64,000 nt of DNA, taken from Isoetes taiwanensis (lineage: Eukaryota > Streptophyta > Lycopodiopsida > Isoetales > Isoetaceae). Positions within the stretch are counted from its first letter, which is position 1. Every line of letters begins with the position of its first letter. The position numbers and the translations under genes were made by a program. The stretch is taken from positions 8,224,811 through 8,288,810 of the forward strand of contig JAJEKV010000002.1 in the NCBI GenBank assembly GCA_021234155.1. Reading direction: 5' to 3'. Below the pieces are notes generated by a model. It was not told the DNA's origin and searched no databases. It saw only the letters and a list, made by a program, of their open reading frames with translations. Positions 1-9,948 of the stretch are shown piece by piece.

Positions 1-2735
1 ATTAGCCATTATTTCAACCAGCATAAAGAGGCTTCACAGAGTGGAGCCTCGTTATGCAAGGGGCCAAAGCCCTCTAAAGCCGAAAAGGTAGCGCCAAGAA
101 GAAGATACATTTGAATAAAATCAAAAAGATGTCAATATCATTCATTTACCACAAATTGCCAAGAAAGAAGAACGTAAAAGTTAACATAAAATCAAGTCAG
201 TCAAGCTGGCCGTAGGGATGAGGTCCCACAAACCCACTAAAACAAAGACCATAAAACAACAGTGGTCGCCACCATAAATGGCAGCCAAGATAAAAAAGTT
301 ATTTTCAGCAGTTCAACATGTTTCATTATCGATCAAAACAGCCAAAGTTCAACAAGTTTATCAATTTCTAGCCCGCCCAACCATAGCATCCCTCACCAAC
401 AAGTCAATTTGCCTGGATCTCCGAAGTCGGTAAAGCCCGGCAAGGCTCATGTGAGAGCCGTGAAAGCATGGATATCCGATGGCAAAACACCAAGGCGATC
501 CCAACCGACCGCAGATAAGGCAAAGATCCATAGCCCCATAGAGGTCGCTAAGTAAGCCTCTTAAGTATCCGCAAAGGAAGCAACTATCGCGGTGAGCTTC
601 AGCATCAACCTCAGATCACACAATTTAAAAACTCCTCAAAGAAGTTGAATGTCTCTTCTTCTTCGGGAGGATAAGCAAGAGGATTTGGATGAGAGTCATC
701 CACAAACCGCAGCCCACAAACCTGTGGCTTATATGCACATCAACAGAGTCACATGCAATGAGTTACATGGACTTCTAAGCTTCCGCCTCCATAACACTAA
801 ATCAACCTGGAAAATTACAAAGCAAACAAACAAACAAGCAAGAATTAGAAACCGTGACATAGCTCGCTTCACAAAACAGATCTCATCCGACCGCCATTGT
901 ATGATCTCCAAGATGAATGGGGATGAAATCGGCACCAACATCGTACATTGGCCCCGAGAACCAAAAGACCTTTCATCCGTGTCCTCAAAGTTCTCGCCCC
1001 TTTCGTCTGCAAGTAGGATGCTATCATCCCAATAGCGGCTACCGCCGTGCCCATTCCTCTCAACCGAACATACCCCATCGGCAGCCCAAATATAATAGCC
1101 CCGACATCCGATGGCAAACAAGAGGAAGGATTCGTAAGTACACGCCAAGCAGCCCTTACTCTATGCTCATTAATATGAGCGTAATTAGAAGGGATGATCC
1201 AGAGTGGCCGAAATGATATTTAGAAGACCTCAACATCTTACATACAAGATAAGTTAGACTAGGTGTATGCCTCCGTCCGCCATGGTAAAAACAAAGTGAG
1301 CGATTTTATTCATCGATTCATTTATCAAGAACACACAATCCTTTAGTATCACCGCCCCCATCTAAGGTATAGATCTTTACCCCTTTCAACCATTCCCTCG
1401 GATACATTGTACGATGACAAGTATAATGCACTTTGTCGATATCCTTCATACAATACCCACCATGCCCTCAAAACAATGGAGCTTGGTGTTTTTAAGGCCT
1501 TGCAGACCAAAACTACGCCGCGGGCTTGGGCTTCCAGTTAAAAGCAGATTTAATAGCCTCATTCACGCTTTTGATTTCTAAAACGACATCTTAAAACGGC
1601 CTCTGCATGCGCATGGTCTACCGAGGACCCTCTTTCTAATGCCACAGCACCAGCCAGGCATTTAGAGTTGCAGAACAAAACAAGGCCATCATAAAATGAT
1701 CTTGGCACATCTTGGCCAGAAAGACCCAGCGTGACAGAAACATCAAGCCAATCCAGATTCATATTCAAATCCACAAGTGGAACAGACTGGGTTGCCTGGC
1801 CTGGGCCAGATGGGAAGGAAGCATCAGCCTGGCTTCTAGCAAGCCGACCACTTCTGGCTGCTCGACGCAGGGACATGGCAACAAGAACAAGGGACCAAGA
1901 CAAAGAAAAAAACGAAGAAGAGGGATGGCGCAGCGCTTACCTTCAAGGGCCGATGAAGATATGTGAGCAAGATCATCTCGGGCCCATGCCTATCCTCTCA
2001 AGGCCAAATTTAGAATCGCCACCAAGGCCTCTCCTCCAAAGCAAAATAGGAAGGCAAGAAAGGAACCATCGAAATAAAACTAAACCCTAAAATACCCTTT
2101 CTCGGCCAAACTCAGGTATTTTATCAGTATTTATACGGTTTTAATACAAATACATTCCAAAAACCTTTATAAATCTTATGTAAGAAACATACGACATTTC
2201 AACCAGCAGACATTAAGGGTGTATTTGCTTTTTGGGTTTTTAGGGTTTTGGGCTTTTGGGCATATGCCAAAAACCATATTTAAATGCCCAGTAAAAATGA
2301 TGAGGGAAGGCGTGCCCAAAAAGTAGAGTACCAACTCTTGTGGCCATTTCGCCATAGCCAAAAGGTCCGACCGGAGCTCCCCACGATGGAACTTCATGCT
2401 TGTCAGGTATCTTCTGTCACCGTTCTCACCTGCATCGAAATTCTTAAAACGGTTGTGCTTTTTTTTTGTGTGTTCCTGTACATTGGGACACAGGAATCCG
2501 TATGATCTTTTGTTCCATGCATTATTCTTCGGCTCCAATCTTTGGCCGTGCATAAGTTAATTACAAGATTCTGTTTTACAGTAATCTGGATTACTCAATG
2601 CAATCTGTTGCGTGCATGATCTTCAGTATTGAAATTTAGGGTTTGTAGGACCCATTCCTGACATGTGTTACAAGTAGATCATACCCAAATGGATCAAGGG
2701 CCCCCTTATCCTCCAGACCAGCTTGAAGCTCAGAT
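1..2735. other. Upstream region without a supported gene
   Basis: I see no recognisable gene here. Short open frames occur on both strands. One on the minus strand around 869-1117 is rich in hydrophobic and glycine residues, but it has no motif I can name and overlaps an equally long frame in another register. The part from about 2100 to 2735 is AT-rich and may be the promoter or 5' leader of the small gene that starts at 2736; a T-rich tract lies at 2460-2468. Confidence 0.4.
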
Positions 2736-3886
2736 ATGGTGGCATTCTTATGTCCGCTTCCATTTACAATTCTGCCTCTCACCACAGATTGCCTGCACCA
2801 TCGCCCTTCTCAATTTCTTACACCCAAGGAACACGTACAATTCTTTGCTGTTAAAGAGTTCAAAGACACTAGGAATGCAGCGTATGCATTGGAATTGGGG
2901 TCCGTGGATGCGCCTGTTCTTGCTACAGGTCAAACTGCAGCAGGCATATCAGAGACCGATGCTGAGGGTAGCGGAGGCACAACAGAGCCCCTTACACCAA
3001 GAAAAGTGGATATTGCTGATTTCATTCTTGCCAGGTTTTTGAAGTTTTGGTTTTCATGTGCTCTGCATGCATATGCATATTGCTTGATCATATTCTCTGC
3101 ATCTTCTATTTTGCGCAAGGTGCAATTGCGAAATTATCTCCGATAGTTTGTCACCATTTTGGTCATGGTATTTATGATGAGGTTTTAGTACTGGCATACG
3201 TTACTCTTACCAGCTAACAAGGTAAAGCCATTTATTATGTTACTGAGAGTTATCATTCACATGGGAAAAATGGCTAGGTGCATAAATTCTTGATAATGAA
3301 TATAAGGAATGCAACTTTACAGGCAGCTAGGTCTTGTTGTGTTGTCTCTCTCCCTGCTTTATAATTACGTAATTTACATGGCATTCTGGCCATATTCTAT
3401 TTAAGTAAAGTTATTCAGGAGGTGGTAAAAGTTTAATTTTACTGAGTTGTTCGAGTTAAGTCAGATCCTTGTATGAGATTACATGTTCAATATGCAATTT
3501 TAATCGTGTAATAAAGCATTCAGAGATGGTAATACATTAGGGTTTATGTCGGGCATGGTGCCAACATTAGTTATCCAGGGATAATCTTACCTCTTGAAGT
3601 GGCTCGTTAAAAGGGACATATGCTTGAACGTTTATAAGATTTGATAACAAAGTTATGAATACGAAGATTACTTTCTGATGTAGACATTTCTGCTCATTGC
3701 AGTGGAGTTCTGGTGTTTTCTTTCTGGGTGAGCAATTATTTGGTGCCCGACTTGGTTTTCCGTGACACAGTCTTCCGCAATCAAGTAAATCCAGCTCCAA
3801 CCAATCAGACCGTTCAAGGAGACAAGGCTTCTATTAATGTCTCAAAACCAGGTTCTGCAAAGGATAAGCATTCTATCAAACTGTAA
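2736..3886 (+). CDS. Small two-exon gene, predicted membrane protein of 160 residues
   Basis: I do not recognise the family. Two coding blocks join in frame: exon 1 at 2736-3034 ends ..TTGCCAG before GTTTTT, and exon 2 at 3703-3886 follows ..CATTGCAG. The split codon becomes Ser, the join is open, and the total is 483 nt including TAA at 3884-3886. The start at 2736 gives a hydrophobic, hydroxyl-rich N-terminus that could be an organelle transit peptide. The middle is acidic and Gly/Thr-rich. The splice junction lies inside a hydrophobic segment (..DFILA then SGVLVFSFWV..), so the joined protein has one likely membrane span near residues 94-113. A short charged tail ends in KHSIKL. The intron is 668 bp. 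An ATG at 2689 is in another frame. A host gene is the best reading because both splice sites and the frame agree; function is unknown. Confidence 0.6.
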
Positions 3887-4689
3887 TACTATCCCCCAGT
3901 AAGGAGACCCATAGGACTGTGTCTTTTACACTGTTCTATGTTCCTTGTATTGGTTTTCTGTGCGGGAGCATAGAAGGGATTTAACTACTACCAACTGGTA
4001 CTGGTCTCTCGATTTATACACTCAAAGCATGCTAATTTTGTAAGTACAGAACAACAGCGGGGCAAAGTATAATCTTCATGAATTCCATGCTGTTATGTTT
4101 GCAAAGTATGTTCATAATAGTTTTTTCGATTTAAAAGAACATGGTGCCTGTTGTAAAGGCAATCTCCGAAGTCACTGGAAGCTCTATTCAAGAATTTTGG
4201 TACGATCATTTTGAATTAGGCTCAGGCATGTCATGGGCTTGAGCTTGTTTGCTCTTACTAAAATTGCAGCTACAGTGGCAGCATTAGGTTAGAAAGAGTC
4301 CCTTGCCCATAAAATATGAGAAGGGTGTGATATCATCATGGTGGGCTGCATGGAGCTGTTTCGATTGCTCGGTTGATAAGAGCGATGTTTCACTAGAACT
4401 TATTACCGAAGAAATGACTAATGTTGCACATACAATCAAACGGTTGGACCTTAAATTCAAAGTAGTTTTTTGTCAGCTGTTTTTTGTGATTTTGTATGCA
4501 GTTTACGACCCTAGGCACGGCCATAGACAATATAAAACATGGGCCTAAATTATGTAGTTGCATTGCAACACATGCGATGCAAAGGAAAAACAACCAAATT
4601 AAATAAGTATCAAAATTGGGATAATCTTTTTAGGATCAAAGCCGTGATAACTAGATTGAAAAAATTGAAACAAGGTGCCACCGCACAAG
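3887..4689. other. 3' flank of the small gene, no feature recognised
   Basis: This AT-rich stretch follows the stop codon at 3886. It may hold the 3' untranslated region and polyadenylation site of the preceding gene. I see no coding potential, repeat or RNA gene that I can support. Confidence 0.35.
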
Positions 4690-4829
4690 GGTTGCCCTCA
4701 TGGAGGTGGAGGTGCCGCTAATGGTTGCCCTCATGGAGGTGGGGGTGGAGGTGGCACTAGGGTTGCCCTCATGGAGGTGGAGGTGCCACTAATGGTTGCC
4801 CTCATGGAGGTGGGGGTGGAGGTGGCACT
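4690..4829 (+). repeat. GC-rich minisatellite, GGTTGCCCTCATGGAGGTGG units
   Basis: Four tandem units start GGTTGCCCTCATGGAGG and alternate in length: a shorter one ending in GGAGGTGCC(G/A)CTAAT and a longer one ending in GGGGGTGGAGGTGGCACT. The higher-order unit is about 70 bp, present twice. In one frame it would read as a Gly-rich Cys-Pro-His repeat, but no long open frame continues on either side, so I treat it as non-coding tandem repeat. Confidence 0.85.
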
Positions 4830-5264
4830 GAAAGGAAAAAGGTAAAATGATATACCAACAACTTAATTTGCAGGCACTTTCGGGAAGACACTCTCGACAC
4901 CAAACTAGACAAGGATGCCTTGGATGTAATTTAACATCGTAGGCTATATTGTGTCACTATCCACTAACACGCATTAGTTGTATGTAAAGAGATTTGTGAG
5001 CAAGTTCAACCCAGAGAAGTAGGCCAAATTGGATTTGAAGGCTGTTCCACAATTCCATAACAATCTTTAAAGAGATGTGGGAGAAACATGAGACCCCCTT
5101 CAGAGAATGAGATACAAATTTTGCTCAGGCTTATTGACACTCAGGCTTATTGACAAACTACAATAATTGTTACTCCATGCCATATTACAATGCAAATATT
5201 TACAAGCTTAAAAGAGAGAAAAAAGGGCTGACCCTGAAAATACAACACATGATATTCGTAAGCA
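4830..5264. other. Unassigned sequence between minisatellite and phosphatase remnant
   Basis: This stretch could hold lost 3' exons of the purple acid phosphatase remnant on the minus strand. The expected VxxH and GHxH motifs are not visible, and I see no other gene or repeat. Confidence 0.3.
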
Positions 5265-6949
5265 TTGCACAGATGCAAGATTATTTTGCATCCATATGTA
5301 CCAATCATAGACAAGCTTCTTATCAGAAAAGAGATAATCTGAACTTGAAAATTTAATACTTCAAAAGTACACACATCAAGCAGACTCCAACTTGAGATAT
5401 AAAATCATGTATTTACAGTGAGATAATGCAAGAATAATCTATAGCTCTAACCAATTTTTTCCTTCTTTTCCCGTGCCTCACTTCAACTTCCTACCGCTCA
5501 CTTCCAGGAAGCCATGAGTGCTCTGTTGACATGATAACAAAGTGAACCAATCCCTGTTCAAACGAATATCATGGTTTGTCTTTTCCTTGATTAGGCATCC
5601 TGAAATACTTCTAATATGGGATGCTACATTCACCACCAGAATCATGGCCAGTATACAATGGTCCAGAACATGGAAAATCCCTGCCATAGATTATTAAGTC
5701 CTCTATTATTTTCATAATTTGGCTCCCATGCTCATTTCTTATGTTTTTCTGAGCATGGGAAAACAACCAACAATTTTAACCTTTCATCGTTGCCAATAGC
5801 TGTCGTATATGATATATGGGATGCCGTTGGCGCAATCATCTCTAAAAAGAAATCCCATTCACAGAGGAAGTCGGTAGCATAGCTTATATCACCATTGTGC
5901 ATAATCAAGTCTACCTATCCTGCACTAACTTCTTGCTAACAGAATCGCTAACCCCCAATGCTCCTGGCTGGATTAAAGTTTGGCGAGAAAGGCATCAATG
6001 CTTAAAATTGTTTGTGCTGATTATACAAAAACTAAGACAACCTTGCATACTTCACCATAGTGCTCTCCACTCCCATCATGCTCTTCCTTACCCATGTCAC
6101 CATAAATAATAAATGAAAGTTTGTTAAAACCTGCTGCTACTGATGTAGAGAAGTATGCTTTTGGACTCCAACCTACAGAGTCATTGCTAGCCACAGAGTC
6201 AATAACACATGGGTTTGTGCATGTCTAAGGTGAGAAATTTAATTACTTTCCATATAGGTATGAATAGCTATTATATGGAAATATATTGGTCACGACTGCA
6301 AAATGTATGAATCCAAAATCGTGCCACCTAAACATCGATTGCAGGATTAAAACTTCCATTTGTATACAAGGAACAATGAAACAAGGGACTTATAGATAAA
6401 AGCAAATCACCACTTCAATTGTAAAACAAGATCTTTACTGACATGCCGAATTGTGTGAATGTTGTGGCCTCTGATGCCATCTTTTGAAAACCAGCATATG
6501 ATACATATTGTGGCTTACTATCTCCACTCACCAAGTCAATCTCATCTGCAAATTATATTGAAATGAGGGACACTTCTTTGTTTATGACTATTTTATAAAA
6601 ATGGTTGTGACCAAGTTTGAACAAAAATGAGCATATAGGATGTCTTACACACTTATCTGAAAGTTGAACTAAAGGGACCACACAATTATATAACTATTCA
6701 TCAAACTTAATCTTCAAGCTCACGAAGCTCATTAAGAAGAGACAGACGCATCTACAAAAATTGGTCAATCAGGTAGTTGTTGTGTCGATAAGGTTCACTT
6801 ACAGCGTTAGAGTTGAAACCCACACTAGATAAATGATATAACGGATACAAAAGTAAGATCGGTCCTTGACTCCTTATATTGATTAGATGAAATGTGACTG
6901 AAGCGTTGCATGATGACAAGTAGCAAAATCCAGAAATCTTTTTTGGCAT
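5265..6949 (-). pseudogene. Purple acid phosphatase pseudogene, multi-exon remnant
   Basis: Exon-sized pieces of a plant purple acid phosphatase (binuclear metallophosphoesterase) run in order on the minus strand. They are: about 6840-6949 with CNASVTFHLINIRS, matching the N-terminal fibronectin-like part; 6042-6112 with YGDMGK (metal motif GDxG); 5781-5911 with HNGDISYA (motif GDxxY) ending at GNDE; 5494-5680 with DSGGECSIPY, MPNQGKDKP and STEHSWLPGSE; and near 5265-5310 with YIWMQNNLASV. The intron 5681-5780 is 100 bp with GT..AG ends. Damage: GNHE has become GNDE, losing a metal ligand; exon 5494-5680 has two in-frame stops, one where a Trp is expected before YS; and the VxxH and GHxH motifs are not found. 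These point to a non-functional copy. Family assignment rests on several independent motifs; exact outer boundaries are uncertain. Confidence 0.72.
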
Positions 6950-7435
6950 TTGTATTTAGTGCATGGTAAATAAGCAGGATCAGTCTGCACATACTTGAAC
7001 TTCAAAGATTCAAAATGATTTACTCCGGTATGTGAAGTCCGACCAGTTTTGCTGGAAGCTAAAGTGCCTTGAGAACGGGCACAACATTGAATTTCAATAA
7101 AAAATGGCTTTCACAATCCAAACTTGCTCCGACACAGTTGTAGCTGCTTTAGCTTTTCTTTGTTTTTGATGCACGAAAAAAGAAAGAAAAGCAGGCACAC
7201 AAAACCAAATAAAAAAAACAAACCCAGAGGCTGGAGGAAACCTCCTTTTAGCATCGATACCTGTAGAAGTTGCAGCTCATACTACAATCTCGAATCCATC
7301 CTTTCACCACGAAGAAACCGACCTTGTTGCAATCAATGAAATACCTCAAAGGCACAAATAGTCCTGCCAAAAACAACTATTTAATCCCAAAAAAGCACCA
7401 ATAAATAGTCCTGCTCAAACAAAATATCTACCAAT
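6950..7435. other. AT-rich flank, nothing recognised
   Basis: This region lies upstream of the phosphatase remnant and left of LTR E. Purine-rich and A-rich runs occur at 7170-7230. I see no gene or repeat that can be supported. Confidence 0.3.
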
Positions 7436-7723
7436 TGTGATGCTCCCCACTAAATACACGATGCCCTGTCGTACATTTTGCCAGAAATCCCCCATCCAGC
7501 AACATCTGCCTCATGGGCTCTCCGTCTATGCCATTCTTGGAATGGCCAGGGCGCGGGAAGGGGACACGAAGGTGCCTTGCAAGCCCTCCTCCTATGGGAA
7601 CAGCAGAAACATATACAAACGTCAACACTAGCAATAATAATACAATCGACTACCATGAAGGGTAGTACCATCCATCCATAGATCGTGCATATACATCAAT
7701 ACATCATCCATCAGATGAGCTTC
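7436..7723 (-). repeat. LTR E, left fragment (split by element A)
   Basis: The stretch starts TGTGATGCTCC and runs parallel to the left ends of the minus-strand LTRs at 22540, 33827 and 48348: AGAAATCCCCCATCC, CTATGGG, and AATACAA..CTACC..GGGTAGT..CCATCC in the same order. It stops at the left end of element A and resumes at 20782 with the continuation of the same LTR. Element A therefore inserted into an older LTR. The terminal TG agrees with the family end. No primer-site complement is clear to its left, so LTR E may be a solo or truncated LTR. Confidence 0.7.
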
Positions 7724-9276
7724 TGTGACGTTCCAGCATAGTATACGGTCCCAGACATATATCAGATCGCTTGCCACGCCAGCACACGCCACCCGACCGA
7801 CGCGGTAATACCGACGCAAGGTATGTGCATTTATAAATGTGCACATTTTCCAATGTGCACATTTATCCAAGTGTGCACATTTTCCCATGTGGACACTTTA
7901 TGCCACTTAATAAAGGCAAGTGGGCCACACCAATTATCCCACATGCTAAAAGGGGTAATTGAAAACCCTAGCCCTAACCCCTTGTCTATTTAGGTAAAGG
8001 AAATCCTAACTTGCTATTTTGGTCCATAGTGTTCTAGGATTCTGTTTTGCTTGCTCCAGGAGCCAAATCCGCCTCCCAAACTCTGTCTGAGCGATTTGGC
8101 TCATCAGTTTCCCCTTCTATCTTCGTCTTCTAGTAGTTCAGCAGGATGGTCAAGTCCAGAGCAGGAGGAGCGAGCCAAGGATCAGGTATTTTGTCAATTT
8201 AATAGCCTAAACCGCCTCCCAGCCCTTGAATAAGTAGGTTTAGCCTATTAAATTGCCCATAGCAGCCATCTAGATCCTTAGATATCGAAAGCCCTAACTA
8301 AAGAACCTAACTCGCGGATTTAGATTAGATCTTGTTCTTTTAGTTCTTCCGTGGATATGTATGATGATGTATCCCTCGTGGACTCATTGTATTGGGAAGG
8401 GGGTAGAGACCCTAAAGCCCTGGTAGTTGATGCTCCTAGCTAGCCTCTTTAGCACATCAGAATTCGCCCGTGTACAATAGCCACCGGGTTGTGGGTGAAG
8501 GGGGCCGATCGGTCGATAAAGAGGTTCGTGGTTTCGACTTTGAACCATCCCCCGGGTGTGTAAAGTCTATCGGGATCTCTCGTGGACTAGGGTCTAATGG
8601 CTTGCCATGGAAAGTGTGGGCAAGGCATGGGCTCGACATCCGCGGGAGTGATGCGCCACTTCCATTGGGTTTAAGTCAATAAGGGCAAAGGCCCTCTAGT
8701 CACCTTGAGTCAAGATGTAGATCTTTGGAGGGAGTGATCCCTACCGCCCCATCTGAATCGGGAGATGTAACCCGTGAATAGCCCCTTTGGCTATGCATCC
8801 CATGGGCTACAATCGTGTTCCAACACTCTTCAACCTACTCGCAAAGTGTGCAATGTGGAGGGGCGGATGGAGGGACTACCCTAAGCCATGTTCTCATGCC
8901 GCCCAAATCCATTGCCATGAATTCGGCTCCCTCGCAATGAACTCTGGAGACCCAAGCCGTTAGTCATTCCCCTTGAGTCTGAGCCTTGGGTAGGACTCCC
9001 ACATGTGATGTGCTGATCTTGTCTATGCAGATATGTGGTGAGCCATCCTTCGAGATGGTCATGTGATGTTGTTGTTGTATACTGACATGTATGTTTACGC
9101 TTCCGCAGCTAGGTAGGCCCTGAGGGAGACAGGGTAAAATGACCCCTTCATTCTTCCCACTGGAACTCATCAAGGTTGCGTTGATACGTGGAGGGCCCCA
9201 GACGCTTGAAGCCGGTATGGGGATGAATCCTCGCTTGTACCGGTGAGTGCACCGTATACGAGTAGGGGACGTCACA
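7724..9276 (+). repeat. Element A 5' LTR
   Basis: The LTR is 1553 bp, begins TGTGACGTTCC and ends GGGGACGTCACA. It aligns along its length with 19204-20781, with frequent small differences. A direct repeat GTGCACATTTTCC/AATGTGCACATTT lies at about 7836-7890. CCCTAGCCCTAACCCC at about 7966 resembles the telobox-rich transcription start region seen in the related LTR at 60997. Confidence 0.92.
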
Positions 9277-9277
9277 G

Positions 9278-9290
9278 TGGTATCGGAGCA
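9278..9290 (+). other. Primer binding site, initiator-Met tRNA type
   Basis: TGGTATCGGAGCA starts one base after the 5' LTR. It matches the plant Ty3/gypsy primer site complementary to the 3' end of initiator methionine tRNA (TGGTATCAGAGC) with one mismatch. Elements B, C and D have the same site in altered form. Confidence 0.88.
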
Positions 9291-9479
9291 ATGTTCTTGG
9301 AGACCAAGAGCAAAGCATTGACCATGTTCCCAGTAGTACTAACTTGATAGGATCCTCAAACCTCGAAAAGTGGGAAATGTTTTCTCATTTTTATAGTATA
9401 TGCTAAGCTAGTAACAGTTAGGCAAATTGGAACATAAAAAGACTAAAAAGTTGAGCCAAATCTTTCTAAAGGTAAGAAT

Positions 9480-9546
9480 GTCTCACACGTCGCGCCAGAG
9501 CATAAACCTGAAGTTTAGGTCGAGCCCTGGGCGCAACGTGCGAGAC
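9480..9546 (+). repeat. 67-bp hairpin 1, upstream of the H3 promoter
   Basis: The left arm GTCTCACACGTCGCGCC pairs with the right arm GGCGCAACGTGCGAGAC in a 17-bp stem with two mismatches. An inner near-palindrome, AAACCTGAAGTTTAGGT, can form a second short stem. Nearly the same sequence recurs at 11448. Confidence 0.88.
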
Positions 9547-9693
9547 ATTAGGCCATAATCACCTTAATACTTGATGAATTTCAAAAAGGTAACATGCTAG
9601 ATCGAGTTTTAAGGTAAGAATTAGCTAGGTTAGTATATTACACCCCTAGGAATATACATAAAAATTACATAAATTAGTCAAAAATGTACAAAT

Positions 9694-9760
9694 GGCTCAC
9701 ACGTCACGCCAGAAGCTTGATCTAACTATTAGTTTCAGCCGCCAGCGCATCGTGTGAGAG
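9694..9760 (+). repeat. 67-bp hairpin 2, upstream of the H3 promoter
   Basis: The left arm GGCTCACACGTCACGCC pairs with the right arm GCGCATCGTGTGAGAG. The length is 67 bp, the same as the other three copies. Its CCAGAAGC start of loop matches the copy at 11659. It lies 214 bp after hairpin 1. Confidence 0.82.
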
Positions 9761-9859
9761 TACTTAGGAAACTCTGAAATAAGCATATGTTTTAAGTCAA
9801 TAGGTGCCCTGGCACATTAAATAGAGCAACTTAAATTTTGACCTAAAAATTGCCCAACC

Positions 9860-9868
9860 TATAAATAG
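9860..9868 (+). promoter_or_regulatory. Internal TATA box of the H3-like gene
   Basis: TATAAATAG lies 89 bp upstream of the ATG at 9949. Elements B and C have TTTAAATA at about 90 bp upstream of the matching ATG, and element D has TATAAAA upstream of its H3-tail coding sequence. The fixed spacing suggests an own promoter for this gene, separate from the LTR promoter. Confidence 0.68.
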
Positions 9869-9948
9869 ATCTAGACCCCCCTCAATTGTACGTTTCCTCC
9901 TTAGAAAATCTGCTCCCGGCCCGACCTCGGATCGACGGACCGTAAGAC

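Noticed and set aside
729-1148. Minus-strand frames at 729-1148 and 869-1117 as a gene
   Set aside because: Two registers are open over the same bases, neither has a recognisable motif, and no splice structure is evident.
1559-1903. Minus-strand 114-codon frame as an RNase H-like domain
   Set aside because: A few residues (YDGLVLF, AGAVALERGSS, HAEAVL) recall plant RNase H-type domains, but the catalytic pattern is not there.
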